Position numbers and translations under genes: made by a program. Positions 26,597 through 35,063 of a DNA stretch of 46,644 nucleotides are shown one piece after another. How positions within the stretch are numbered: position 1 is the first letter of the stretch; each line of letters starts with the position of its first letter. Source of the stretch: Clostridia bacterium (GTDB lineage: Bacteria; Bacillota; Clostridia; Clostridiales; Clostridiaceae); contig JAAYTB010000038.1 in NCBI GenBank assembly GCA_012523855.1, positions 1 to 46,644 of the forward strand, in the 5' to 3' direction. Under the pieces are notes generated by a model. That model was not told where the DNA came from, did no database searches, and saw nothing but the letters and a program-made list of their open reading frames with translations.

Positions 26597-28417
26597 ATGA
26601 GATTAACTAATACTTTTTTACCAGTAAACAAAGAAGATTTAGCCGCTAGAAATATTGATAGATTAGATTTTATTGTAGTTAGTGGTGATGGCTATGTAGA
26701 CCACCCTTCCTTTGGCGCTGCTATTATTGGAAGGGTTTTAGAGGCTCAAGGATTTACCGTTGGAATCATTGCCCAACCAGATTGGAGGAGCCTAGATGAC
26801 TTTAAAAAACTAGGCAAGCCCAAGAAAGCCTTTCTAGTTACCTCCGGCAATATAGATTCCATGGTCAATCACTATACTGCCGCTAAGCGTAAAAGAAGAG
26901 ATGACATATATTCACCAGGTGGAAAATCTGGTTTTAGACCTGATAGGGCCCTGATTGTATATTGTAATAAGATCCGTGAAGCATATAAGGAAGCACCTAT
27001 AATAGTTGGTGGTATAGAAGCCAGCCTAAGACGATTTGCCCATTATGATTATTGGGACGATAAGGTTCGTAGGAGCATTCTCATAGATTCTAGGGCAGAC
27101 TTATTAGTTTATGGCATGGGTGAAAGAACTATAGTACAAATTGGAGATATGTTTAGGTATGGCAGTGATGTAAAAAATCTTACCAATATAAAAGGTACTA
27201 TGTATATTACTAAGGACATCCAACAGCTATCAAATTATATAACTGTTCCTTCCTTTGAGGAAGTATCCAAGGATAAAAAGGCCTATGCAGAAGCTTTCAA
27301 ATTAGAATCCCTGGAACAAGATGATATCAGGGGGAAAACTATTGTCCAAAAACATGGCCATGAGTATATAGTGCAAAACCCTCCCCAAAGTCCTCTTTCT
27401 GTTGAAGAGATGGATTTCTTCTATAATATACCCTATACAAGAGAATATCATCCTATGTATGAAGAAGCTGGAGGGATTCCTGCATTAAAGGAAGTAAAGT
27501 TTTCAATAACCAGCCACCGTGGTTGTTATGGTTCCTGTTCCTTTTGTGCCCTAACCTTTCACCAGGGAAGAGTAATTCAAAATAGAAGCGCCGACTCTAT
27601 TGTAGATGAAGCTAAGCTTATCACAAGCTTAAAAGACTTTAAGGGATACATTCATGATATAGGTGGTCCCACTGCTAACTTTAGACAGAGAGCTTGTAAG
27701 TTTCAAATTGAAAGAGGTACTTGCAAGAACAGGCAATGCCTTTTCCCTAACCCTTGTAAAAGTCTTATTATAGACCACAAGGAGTATTTAAATTTACTTA
27801 GAAGAGTTCGTAAGCTTCAGGGGATTAAAAAAGTTTTTATCCGTTCTGGTATAAGATATGATTATCTAATCTATGATAAAAACGATGAATTCTTTCAAGA
27901 ATTATGTCGGCATCATATAAGTGGTCAATTGAAAGTTGCCCCAGAACATGTTAGCGACAAGGTCCTAAAACAAATGGGTAAGCCCTCCCGTCATATTTAT
28001 GATAAGTTTGTAGATAAATACTTTCATATTAATAAAAAACTAAATAAAAAGCAGTTTCTAGTGCCTTATTTAATGTCCAGCCACCCTGGCTCAGACCTTA
28101 ATGCAGCTATAGAACTAGCTCTTTATATAAAGGATATGGGCTATACTCCTGAGCAGGTTCAAGACTTTTACCCCACACCAGGTAGTCTGTCTACCACCAT
28201 GTATTACACTGGTTTTAATCCTATGACAAATGAAAAAGTCTATGTTCCTAAGAGCCAAGAAGAAAAAGATATGCAAAGAGCCTTACTACAATTTAAACTT
28301 GCTAAAAACTACAATTTAGTTAAGAAGGCCTTAATTAAGGCAGGTAGGGAAGACTTAATTGGCAATCATAAAGATTGTCTTATACCTAATAAGGCTCCTA
28401 AATTTAAACTTCGATAA
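26597..28417 (+). CDS. YgiQ family radical SAM protein
   Basis: 606 residues. An N-terminal cobalamin-binding-like region ('[27 protein letters not shown]') is followed by the radical SAM core. The [4Fe-4S] motif CxxxCxxC is Cys310, Cys314 and Cys317 ([12 protein letters not shown]). An extra cysteine cluster around 374-390 ('[16 protein letters not shown]') suggests a second metal site. C-terminal '[17 protein letters not shown]' is typical of the UPF0313 family. The reaction is not known. It is a single gene with its own promoter and terminator; ribosome binding site GGAG before ATG. Confidence 0.93.
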   Translation: MRLTNTFLPVNKEDLAARNIDRLDFIVVSGDGYVDHPSFGAAIIGRVLEAQGFTVGIIAQPDWRSLDDFKKLGKPKKAFLVTSGNIDSMVNHYTAAKRKRRDDIYSPGGKSGFRPDRALIVYCNKIREAYKEAPIIVGGIEASLRRFAHYDYWDDKVRRSILIDSRADLLVYGMGERTIVQIGDMFRYGSDVKNLTNIKGTMYITKDIQQLSNYITVPSFEEVSKDKKAYAEAFKLESLEQDDIRGKTIVQKHGHEYIVQNPPQSPLSVEEMDFFYNIPYTREYHPMYEEAGGIPALKEVKFSITSHRGCYGSCSFCALTFHQGRVIQNRSADSIVDEAKLITSLKDFKGYIHDIGGPTANFRQRACKFQIERGTCKNRQCLFPNPCKSLIIDHKEYLNLLRRVRKLQGIKKVFIRSGIRYDYLIYDKNDEFFQELCRHHISGQLKVAPEHVSDKVLKQMGKPSRHIYDKFVDKYFHINKKLNKKQFLVPYLMSSHPGSDLNAAIELALYIKDMGYTPEQVQDFYPTPGSLSTTMYYTGFNPMTNEKVYVPKSQEEKDMQRALLQFKLAKNYNLVKKALIKAGREDLIGNHKDCLIPNKAPKFKLR

Positions 28418-28421
28418 TTAT

Positions 28422-28450
28422 AAAAGGCTTCAGCCAAGCTGAAGCCTTTT
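28422..28450. terminator. Bidirectional terminator after the YgiQ gene
   Basis: Perfect 13-bp arms AAAAGGCTTCAGC/GCTGAAGCCTTTT with a 3-base loop. It also serves the convergent membrane-protein gene. Confidence 0.93.
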
Positions 28451-28472
28451 AATTTAAAATTCCAAGATTCCT

Positions 28473-29129
28473 CTAACCTTTATTTTTCTTAATAACATTA
28501 ATAGCATACACTAATGCTAAAACCCATACTATATCACTAATAACTAGGCTTGGCATTACTTGAATTCCTAAAAGCTTTAATACTATCTCTATTATAGTTA
28601 CAGAAGAGGCAGTTATTATTAAAGCTACTCCTCCGCTATTAACCAATTTTTCTCCTACAATTATGAGACCACAAACCATTATTATAGAAACAATTACAAT
28701 AACGGAAAAATCAATGAACAACCAATTTTCAAAAGATATGATATAGCCGAAACTTTCAGTTCTTTTTAAATTGTAGTCCATTTTAAAGATAATAAGGGTA
28801 TATGCCATTAATACTATAGCACTGATTACCATTAAATAATCAGCCTTAATTTCATTGTTTCTATAAAAGATATACAAGGACAAAAGTGCTGTTATCGGTA
28901 TAGTTGCTATATTTATTAGAGAAAAAAATTTAAGTATGTACAGAAATATAATATTTCTTGATAGAAATAAAAATATGTTTGCGGTGAATCTTAACAACCA
29001 TAAAATTATGATAAAGATTGATAAAACTTTTATCTTATCTGGAGCATAATTTTTTGCTGTTTTTGCCCCAATTATAACCATTAAAATTAGCAGCATTTCA
29101 ATAAATATATAAGTGTAAGAAACAGGCAT
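28473..29129 (-). CDS. Integral membrane protein of unknown function
   Basis: 218 residues, nearly all hydrophobic, with about seven predicted membrane helices (near 6-24, 33-52, 58-78, 82-90, 97-115, 133-158 and 164-212). The length and helix number recall the sensor halves of 7TM histidine kinases or diguanylate cyclases, but there is no C-terminal signalling domain; it ends in a short basic tail. I do not recognise a family. It lies 69 bp downstream of the lipid kinase gene and may be co-transcribed with it. Confidence 0.7.
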   Translation of the reverse strand: MPVSYTYIFIEMLLILMVIIGAKTAKNYAPDKIKVLSIFIIILWLLRFTANIFLFLSRNIIFLYILKFFSLINIATIPITALLSLYIFYRNNEIKADYLMVISAIVLMAYTLIIFKMDYNLKRTESFGYIISFENWLFIDFSVIVIVSIIMVCGLIIVGEKLVNSGGVALIITASSVTIIEIVLKLLGIQVMPSLVISDIVWVLALVYAINVIKKNKG

Positions 29130-29198
29130 AATTCTCTCCTCATAAATTACTCTATAAATATATCTATTATAGACACTGCTAAAATATTCTTTATTATG

Positions 29199-30083
29199 TT
29201 AATCTTCAATTCCAAGAACTTCTATATCACCTTTTAGGCACTCAATGGTTAGAGGAAAATCCGGTCCCCTTTCCCCATCTATGTCTGTTACAATATCCTC
29301 ATCACATTCTATCTGGATCTTCTTTGATTTAAAATAAACGATAGCATCATTTCCTTCCAGATGTTCACCTTTAGCCATCTTTATTAATAATGACACAATG
29401 TTTTTTATTGGTGCAGGTTTCACTATAATTACATCTAATAAGCCATCCTCTAAAGAAGCCTTATATGCTAATTTTAAATTTCCAGCTGTTTGTCCATTGA
29501 AAACTAACATTAGGTACATATCTCCTACATAGTTCATTTCCTCAGCGAAAACTTTTATCTTTAGGCTTCTAAAGTTAGGTAACTGCTCTATTCCTTTGAT
29601 ATAATAGGCTAGTTTTCCCATGGTGTTTTTCATATTAATATCTGTTTTTTGAGAAACATCTGTAAATAAACCTGTACTAGCTACATTTACAAAGTGCTTA
29701 TCATTGATCTTACCAATATCTAATTTTCTTGCCTTACTATTTAATATTTTTTCACAAGCTACTTCTACATCTTGAGGCATACCTATGTACTTTGCAAAGT
29801 CATTAGCAGTACCTACTGGCAAAATACCTATAGGTAGCTTTATATCTAATTCCTTCATATTATTTACAACACTATCAACGGTACCATCCCCACCAGCGAT
29901 TAATATGTACTTATATTCATCGTCCATATCCTGCAGGGCTTCCTTTAAATTACATCCTAGATTAATTCTATATGGTATTACTGTGTAACCATGCTTTTGG
30001 TGAACAGCTATGACCTTATCAATATCAGTTATAATGGCATTTTCCCCTGAATAAGGATTATAAATAAACTTTACTTTCTTCAT
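29199..30083 (-). CDS. YegS/DgkB-type lipid kinase
   Basis: 294 residues of the diacylglycerol-kinase catalytic fold. The N-terminal 'FIYNPYSGENA' and nucleotide motif GGDGT (64-68) are diagnostic, followed by 'PIGILPVGTANDFAKY' and the C-terminal beta-sandwich ('DIDGERGPDFPLTIE'). It phosphorylates a lipid alcohol, possibly diacylglycerol in lipid recycling, or may act in another lipid route. Which it is cannot be read from sequence. The best-known clostridial relative is DgkB, but I give no symbol. GGGAG precedes the ATG. Confidence 0.9.
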   Translation of the reverse strand: MKKVKFIYNPYSGENAIITDIDKVIAVHQKHGYTVIPYRINLGCNLKEALQDMDDEYKYILIAGGDGTVDSVVNNMKELDIKLPIGILPVGTANDFAKYIGMPQDVEVACEKILNSKARKLDIGKINDKHFVNVASTGLFTDVSQKTDINMKNTMGKLAYYIKGIEQLPNFRSLKIKVFAEEMNYVGDMYLMLVFNGQTAGNLKLAYKASLEDGLLDVIIVKPAPIKNIVSLLIKMAKGEHLEGNDAIVYFKSKKIQIECDEDIVTDIDGERGPDFPLTIECLKGDIEVLGIED

Positions 30084-30155
30084 ATTTATCTCCCTAAATT
30101 TTCTTTATAGTATATATTTATATTATTCTATATAAATTATACCATTAAATCAAAT

Positions 30156-30184
30156 AAATCCACAAGTCAATAGACTGTGGATTT
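30156..30184 (-). terminator. Terminator after the CBS protein gene
   Basis: AAATCCAC/GTGGATTT arms with AGTC/GACT inside after a single bulged A (30156-30184). It lies 15 bp past the stop at 30199. Confidence 0.8.
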
Positions 30185-30198
30185 ACATTATACTTTAT

Positions 30199-30627
30199 TT
30201 ACATAGTTGGACTACAAGGTTCCGATATGCTTTTTAAAGCCTCTTCGGCATTATCCTTTAAGGTAGGCTCCACTGCCAGATCTCCTAAGGCTACCATTCC
30301 TACTAAGCTTCCATTTTCCACTATAGGCAGTCTTCTTATTTGCCTTTCACTCATAATTCTGGCCACCTCATGGACATCTTCATCTGGAGAAGCACAGACA
30401 GGATTAGAAGACATAATTCCCCTAACTGTTTGACTACAGCTTTCTGCCCCCTTGGCCACAGACCTTAAAGTTATATCTCTATCTGTAACTATTCCAATAA
30501 CTTTCCCATTGTCGCATACTGGAACAGATCCTACATTATAGTCCTCCATTAATTGAGCAGCTCTTTCTACATTGTCATTAGCATTTACATAGGCTATATC
30601 CTTTGTCATAACATCTTTAATTTTCAT
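30199..30627 (-). CDS. Stand-alone CBS-pair protein
   Basis: 142 residues, two CBS motifs (about 5-58 and 70-125): 'MTKDIAYVNANDNVERAAQLM', 'VGSVPVCDNGKVIGIVTDRDI', 'MSSNPVCASPDEDVHEVARIM' and 'RRLPIVENGSLVGMVALGDL'. Such small CBS proteins bind adenine nucleotides and are stress- or energy-related, but no partner is coded next to it. The 'TDRDI' turn is typical of the nucleotide site. AGGTGATAGT precedes ATG. Single gene with its own terminator. Confidence 0.9.
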   Translation of the reverse strand: MKIKDVMTKDIAYVNANDNVERAAQLMEDYNVGSVPVCDNGKVIGIVTDRDITLRSVAKGAESCSQTVRGIMSSNPVCASPDEDVHEVARIMSERQIRRLPIVENGSLVGMVALGDLAVEPTLKDNAEEALKSISEPCSPTM

Positions 30628-30806
30628 ACTATCACCTCACTAAAATACTTTCCATAGATAGTATGCTCAAAGATTAGATTTCTTATTATTTTTCCATATA
30701 TATTCATTACCACTTAATTATTTGTCAGATTTAGTGTATAATATAGGGTGAATTAAAGAAGGTTATTTTTTAGGACTTATCTATTTATTTTTGGGGTGAT
30801 TTAATA

Positions 30807-31322
30807 ATGCACAAAAACGCAATACCAAATTTTTTTACTATAGGAAATTTATCCTGTGGTATACTATCTATTTTAGTGACCTTCCAAAACGGCAACTTCC
30901 AATTAGCCTGTTTATTTATTCTGATAGCAGGCCTTATGGACAGATACGATGGAAGGATTGCTAGATTGTTAAATGTATCAAGCGATCTTGGAAAGGAGCT
31001 AGATTCCTTAGCAGACTTAGTCTCTTTTGGTTTAGCGCCATCTATGCTGGTATTTGCTATGTATGAATTTTATAGTTTAGGCGTAGCAGGCTACCTCCTG
31101 GTTTTGGCATTTCCAGTAGCTGGTGCATACAGGCTGGCAAGATATAATTGTACTAGCTTCGAGGGGGTCTTTATAGGAATACCTATAACTCTGGCAGGTT
31201 CAATAATGACTTTATTTTCACTATTAACTATGAACAAAACCACTAATATTATCTTACCAGTAATTTTTCTCTTATCTTTATCCTATTTAATGGTAAGTAA
31301 GCTAAAAATAAAAAAGGTGTAA
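30807..31322 (+). CDS. pssA: CDP-diacylglycerol--serine O-phosphatidyltransferase
   Basis: Makes phosphatidylserine from CDP-diacylglycerol and serine, the precursor of phosphatidylethanolamine. 171 residues, integral membrane, with about five helices. The CDP-alcohol transferase signature D-x2-DG-x2-AR-x8-G-x3-D-x3-D is complete: Asp45, Asp48, Gly49, Ala52, Arg53, Gly62, Asp66, Asp70. It is shorter than E. coli PssA and is of the Bacillus subtilis type. No psd is adjacent. GGGGTGATT precedes the ATG. The stop codon lies in the loop of its own terminator. Confidence 0.93.
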   Translation: MHKNAIPNFFTIGNLSCGILSILVTFQNGNFQLACLFILIAGLMDRYDGRIARLLNVSSDLGKELDSLADLVSFGLAPSMLVFAMYEFYSLGVAGYLLVLAFPVAGAYRLARYNCTSFEGVFIGIPITLAGSIMTLFSLLTMNKTTNIILPVIFLLSLSYLMVSKLKIKKV

Positions 31323-31335
31323 CACCTTTTTTATT
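31309..31335. terminator. Terminator overlapping the pssA stop codon
   Basis: Near-perfect palindrome AAAAAGGTGT/ACACCTTTTT with a one-base centre and T-run after it. The stop codon is at the hairpin tip. It can serve the convergent gene on minus too. Confidence 0.82.
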
Positions 31336-31336
31336 T

Positions 31337-31669
31337 TTATAGCTTTAATTCATTATCTATCTCATCTTTAATATAGTCTAATTGCAGATGTTCTTTCATC
31401 ACTGCTGTTTTTAACTTACAGTAACTTATATAACCATAATCTGTATCCTTTAGAGCTTCTACCAAATGGTCGATAACTTTGCCAAGGTCATCTGCCCTAT
31501 CTAAAGCATCTTTAACATCTCTTCTATGAGCTAAAGAGATACTGTTCAACTCATGGGCTCCTGCTATTAGTAATCTATAAGAATTTACTAGTTTTGTAAG
31601 TAAGTCTGCCAAGTTATTAATATCTGCGTAATAATTTTCTATTACATTCCTTTGGCTCAAATCTATCAC
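31337..31669 (-). CDS. Small helical protein of unknown function
   Basis: 110 residues, predicted all helical, acidic, no signal or membrane segment. No family recognised. The start used is GTG at 31669; the only upstream ATG is in another frame and stops quickly, and the ribosome binding site is weak, so the start is uncertain. Codon use and position, with the convergent pssA terminator just after its stop, suggest a real gene. The 32-codon gene at 31755 lies 86 bp upstream on the same strand. Confidence 0.6.
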   Translation of the reverse strand: MIDLSQRNVIENYYADINNLADLLTKLVNSYRLLIAGAHELNSISLAHRRDVKDALDRADDLGKVIDHLVEALKDTDYGYISYCKLKTAVMKEHLQLDYIKDEIDNELKL

Positions 31670-31754
31670 CGCATAAAAATTTCTATCATAACAATATATT
31701 AATTACCGTCAATATTTATTCTTATAGATTGTTCTGGTAGTCTAGTCCTTTCTC

Positions 31755-31853
31755 TTAAAAAGAAGAAGTATCCTCCTCTATTTGCTCTAACTTTTCTTCA
31801 TCTTGCTCCTCTAAAAGTTCCAAAAGAAAATAGTCTGGATAATTTAAAAACAT
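31755..31853 (-). CDS. Small acidic 32-residue protein (unlisted ORF)
   Basis: ATG at 31853 is preceded by AAGGTGGAGG at 5 bases, a strong ribosome binding site. The product is 32 residues, begins MFLNYPDYFLLELLEEQ and ends in DTSSF, with many Glu and Asp in the C-terminal half, so the first part may form a short amphipathic helix. It starts 62 bp after the nucleoside-kinase-like gene stop. No family is recognised. The strong Shine-Dalgarno is the main reason to think it is translated. Confidence 0.5.
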   Translation of the reverse strand: MFLNYPDYFLLELLEEQDEEKLEQIEEDTSSF

Positions 31854-31915
31854 AACTACCTCCACCTTTAAAATTCTACCTTAATAGAATACTCAAAAGT
31901 GTATAAAAGTGTTCA

Positions 31916-33574
31916 TTAATACTTATAGAAACAGCTACCTCCTATGAATTCACGCAAAATGGAATTCTCAGTTACCAAGGACATATCAATTTCCTTAAAG
32001 AAACTTAAAAAGGTTTTTAATTGCTTAGCTTCATAATACACTGGACTATCAGGCTGTATTTTTGACAGCTCCTCCAAAGCAAACTTTTTTAATACACATA
32101 ATTCGTATACTATAGTTGAGTTAAACATAATATCTGCTTCTTCTTGGAATACAAATATATTTCTTTCCTCTCCCCTTCTTATTGAAGGCCACATCATCAA
32201 AGTTTGTTCTCCTCCATAGTCCCTTGATAAAAAGTCCCTAACAATTCTTCTGATTTTTCTTACATCAGTAGTAGCTATTCTGTTATGGTCATCTAAATTA
32301 AGTTGGGTAAGAGCACTAATATATACTTTAAATTTATTTTCTGCTGGAATGGTGGAAGTTAATTGGTCGTTCAAACCATGGATACCTTCTATAAGGATTA
32401 TTCCTTTTTTAGGTATAGATAATTTTTCTCCCTTTTCCTCTCTTGTGCCAGTCCTAAAATTAAACTTTGGCACTTCTACTTCCTTTCCTTGAAGCAAATC
32501 ATTTAAATGCTTATTAAACAAGTCCAAATCTAAAGCGTAAAGGGATTCAAAGTCTGGCTTACCATACTCATCTAATGGAGTTTTATCCCTATCTACAAAA
32601 TAATCATCTAATGAGATAGGCACTGGTATATAACCATTAACCCTGAGCTGAATACCTAACCTCTTAGAAAAAGTAGTTTTCCCAGAAGAAGATGGACCAG
32701 CTATTAATACTACTTTAACTTCCTGTCTATCATGAATCATATCTGCAATATAAGCTATCTTTTTTTCATGCAAGGCTTCAGATACTCTAATGATATCAAT
32801 TATCTCTTTATTATCAACCTTATCGTTTAGGGAGCCTACATCTCCTACTCCTAGTATATTTCCCCATTGCTCAGTTTCATAAAAAATCTTTGCTAGCTTT
32901 TTTCGATCAACAAAGGTTGGAATTTCCTTAGGATTCTGCTCTGTAGGATATCTTAATAAAAAGCCAGGTTCATAGTAGATCAGATCAAAAACTTTAATAC
33001 TGCCTGTCGAATTAGCCATTGGCCCATAAAAATAATCATATCTTCCATTAAGCTCATAAAGGCTTATTCTTGTTAAATCCTGATGTTTTAGCAGACGTAT
33101 CTTATCTTCTAGGCCATATCCTTCAAATATTTTAATAGCCTCTTCCTTAGTTTTAGAAACTTTGTTAATATGATAGTCTCTTTCAATTATTTCTTCCATT
33201 TTCTTTTTTATTATAATTAGCTCTTCACTATCTAAAGGAGTTTCTTTATGAATTTCTCCAAATAAACCTTTACTTAAAGAATGTTGCAAACTAATTTTTG
33301 CATTAGGAAATAAATCGTATACCGCTCTTATTAAGATAAATTGCAAGGTTCTAATATAAGTTTTCATACCTATTTGCTGGGTTATATCAATTACTTCAAA
33401 GCTACCTTCCTCTGTTAAGGGACTAGATAACTCTAAATAGTTATTGTTTAATTTTCCAAGAATGGGATCATTGTCTCCCTTTAAATTAAATTCATTTATA
33501 AGATCAATAACTGATGTTCCTTCCTTTACTTCAATACTCTTTCCATCTAAAAGTTTTAATTTCAAAGTATTCAT
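31916..33574 (-). CDS. Uridine-kinase-like protein with TGS and ThrRS-type N-terminal domains
   Basis: 552 residues. Residues 1-60 look like a TGS domain ('LKLLDGKSIEVKEGTSVIDLI'). About 65-200 resembles the threonyl-tRNA synthetase second additional domain. The C-terminal 280-500 is a P-loop kinase of the uridine kinase / phosphoribulokinase type, with Walker A 'AGPSSSGKTTFSKRL', 'SLDDYFVDRDKTP' and 'LIEGIHGLND'. This fusion is known in Clostridia and Thermotogales and is often annotated as a nucleoside kinase; the substrate is uncertain. It is a single gene or the head of a short operon with the small ORFs after it. Confidence 0.9.
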   Translation of the reverse strand: MNTLKLKLLDGKSIEVKEGTSVIDLINEFNLKGDNDPILGKLNNNYLELSSPLTEEGSFEVIDITQQIGMKTYIRTLQFILIRAVYDLFPNAKISLQHSLSKGLFGEIHKETPLDSEELIIIKKKMEEIIERDYHINKVSKTKEEAIKIFEGYGLEDKIRLLKHQDLTRISLYELNGRYDYFYGPMANSTGSIKVFDLIYYEPGFLLRYPTEQNPKEIPTFVDRKKLAKIFYETEQWGNILGVGDVGSLNDKVDNKEIIDIIRVSEALHEKKIAYIADMIHDRQEVKVVLIAGPSSSGKTTFSKRLGIQLRVNGYIPVPISLDDYFVDRDKTPLDEYGKPDFESLYALDLDLFNKHLNDLLQGKEVEVPKFNFRTGTREEKGEKLSIPKKGIILIEGIHGLNDQLTSTIPAENKFKVYISALTQLNLDDHNRIATTDVRKIRRIVRDFLSRDYGGEQTLMMWPSIRRGEERNIFVFQEEADIMFNSTIVYELCVLKKFALEELSKIQPDSPVYYEAKQLKTFLSFFKEIDMSLVTENSILREFIGGSCFYKY

Positions 33575-33810
33575 ATTTAATCCCCGCCCTTCTTCATGCT
33601 TGCTAAATAAAAAAATTTGAAAGAATTATTTCACTTTCACTTCTTTTTTATATTCTGAAAATTCAAAACTATATTTCTATTATACAATAAAAACGGAATT
33701 ATTCCATACTTTACAGCTAATAATATAAAGGAGACTCATAATTTTTCACTATTATGAAAAACTATTCTTAGCCTTAGATAAAGCTAATTTAAAGGAGCAT
33801 AGGTGATATT

Positions 33811-34524
33811 ATGTTTATTGTTTTAATACGAACAGTAATACTTTTTGCTATGGTTACATTTTCTATAAGAATTATGGGTAAACGTCAAATAGGCCAATTA
33901 CAACCTTACGAGTTGGTAGTGGCTATCATGATATCGGAACTTGCTTCTCTACCCATGCAAGATACTCGTATTCCATTAATTCACGGTATAATTCCAATAG
34001 TTACTCTATTTATAATTCAAATAGTAATATCCTTATTAGAATTAAAGTCTGACAAGGTCAGAGTCTTTATAGATGGTAAACCCAGCATAGTGATAAAAAA
34101 CGGAAAGATTCTTATTTCTGAACTGAAAAATCAAGTTTTTACTGTTAACGATCTTATACAGGAGCTAAGAATGAAGGGTTACTTTAACATCGAAGAGGTA
34201 GAATACGCCATTTTAGAAACCAATGGTCAAATATCTGTTATTCCTAAGGATAATAGTCAACCTGTTTCTAAAAGTGATCTGAATATAGATACTAAGGCCA
34301 AAACCATGCCTCTTATATTGATAAGCCAGGGAATTATAAATCATGATAACTTAAAACTAGTTAACAAAGATGAAGAGTGGCTACTAAAACAAGTTAAAGC
34401 TGCTAATCTAAAAAGCCCAAAAGATGTCTTTATTGCTATCATGTCTACAGAAGGAGAACTCTTTATACAAGATTTTTCATCTTACAATAAGGATAGTAAC
34501 AAGAGCCAGGAGGTTGAACTTTGA
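33811..34524 (+). CDS. DUF421 family membrane protein (YetF/YrbG type)
   Basis: 237 residues. Three N-terminal membrane helices (about 3-22, 29-47 and 53-73) include the family motif 'RIMGKRQIGQLQPYELVVAIMISELAS'. A cytosolic DUF421 domain of ~80 residues follows ('VFIDGKPSIVIKNGKI', 'LRMKGYFNIEEVEYAILETNG'). Function is unknown; several Bacillus relatives are expressed in sporulation. Its stop codon overlaps the start of the next gene by 4 bases, so the two are translationally coupled. GGAGCATAGGTG precedes the ATG. Confidence 0.9.
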   Translation: MFIVLIRTVILFAMVTFSIRIMGKRQIGQLQPYELVVAIMISELASLPMQDTRIPLIHGIIPIVTLFIIQIVISLLELKSDKVRVFIDGKPSIVIKNGKILISELKNQVFTVNDLIQELRMKGYFNIEEVEYAILETNGQISVIPKDNSQPVSKSDLNIDTKAKTMPLILISQGIINHDNLKLVNKDEEWLLKQVKAANLKSPKDVFIAIMSTEGELFIQDFSSYNKDSNKSQEVEL

Positions 34525-34901
34525 AAAACATTTGGATTTCCTTAGGAATCTTTACATTAATGATAATAGCCATGTTTTTATCTTTAGATTACTTAGATAA
34601 GGTATGTACTCTTGTTGAAAACAACAGTGCTGAACTGGAAACTTTAATTAATGAGGAAAAATGGCTGGAAGCCGATAAACTTTCCAACCAACTATATTAT
34701 AGCTGGATAAAAGAGGCTAAAGTTATGTCTATTTTCGTCAATCACGCAGAAATAGATATGATGAATAACGAAATACTCAAACTTACCCAATACGTAAAAT
34801 GTAAAAGTAAAGATGAGGCTCTAGCCAGTAGCCATGTTATTAAATTTTACTCTAAAAGTATAGTAGACTTACAGAAAGTTAATATTTCCAATATATTCTA
34901 A
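34521..34901 (+). CDS. DUF4363 family membrane-anchored protein
   Basis: 126 residues. One N-terminal membrane helix (about 4-22), then an extracytoplasmic helical domain. The start is TTG at 34521, overlapping the upstream stop, with CCAGGAGG at 7 bases. DUF421-DUF4363 pairs are common in Clostridia and the two proteins probably work together at the membrane. No enzymatic motif is seen. Confidence 0.82.
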   Translation: MKNIWISLGIFTLMIIAMFLSLDYLDKVCTLVENNSAELETLINEEKWLEADKLSNQLYYSWIKEAKVMSIFVNHAEIDMMNNEILKLTQYVKCKSKDEALASSHVIKFYSKSIVDLQKVNISNIF

Positions 34902-34981
34902 TTACACTACCAGAAAAAAACTACTAGTAAAATAATTATAAAAAATCCATAATAAATATAGAAAAATAAATCTCTATGCCT

Positions 34982-35029
34982 TATAATGAAATTGTACATA
35001 ACAGTCCCAGTGGGTCTTTTTATGTCCCA
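34982..35029 (+). promoter_or_regulatory. fba promoter with inverted CggR-type operator
   Basis: TATAAT at 34982-34987 has a weak -35 (TAGAAA) at 17 bp. Predicted start near 34994. The minus strand of 34994-35029 reads TGGGAC-N6-AGAC-N4-TGGGAC-N6-GTAC, the same 20-bp-spaced pair of TGGGAC half-sites as at cggR, at the same distance from the start (about +1 to +36), but in the opposite orientation to the gene. CggR repression of fba is inferred. Confidence 0.72.
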
Positions 35030-35063
35030 AAACCGGTATTTATTTAAGAAAGGTGGAGTAAAA

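Noticed and set aside
34986-35063. 26-residue N-terminal extension of fba
   Set aside because: It would start inside the promoter/operator region and has no ribosome binding site; the ATG at 35064 does.
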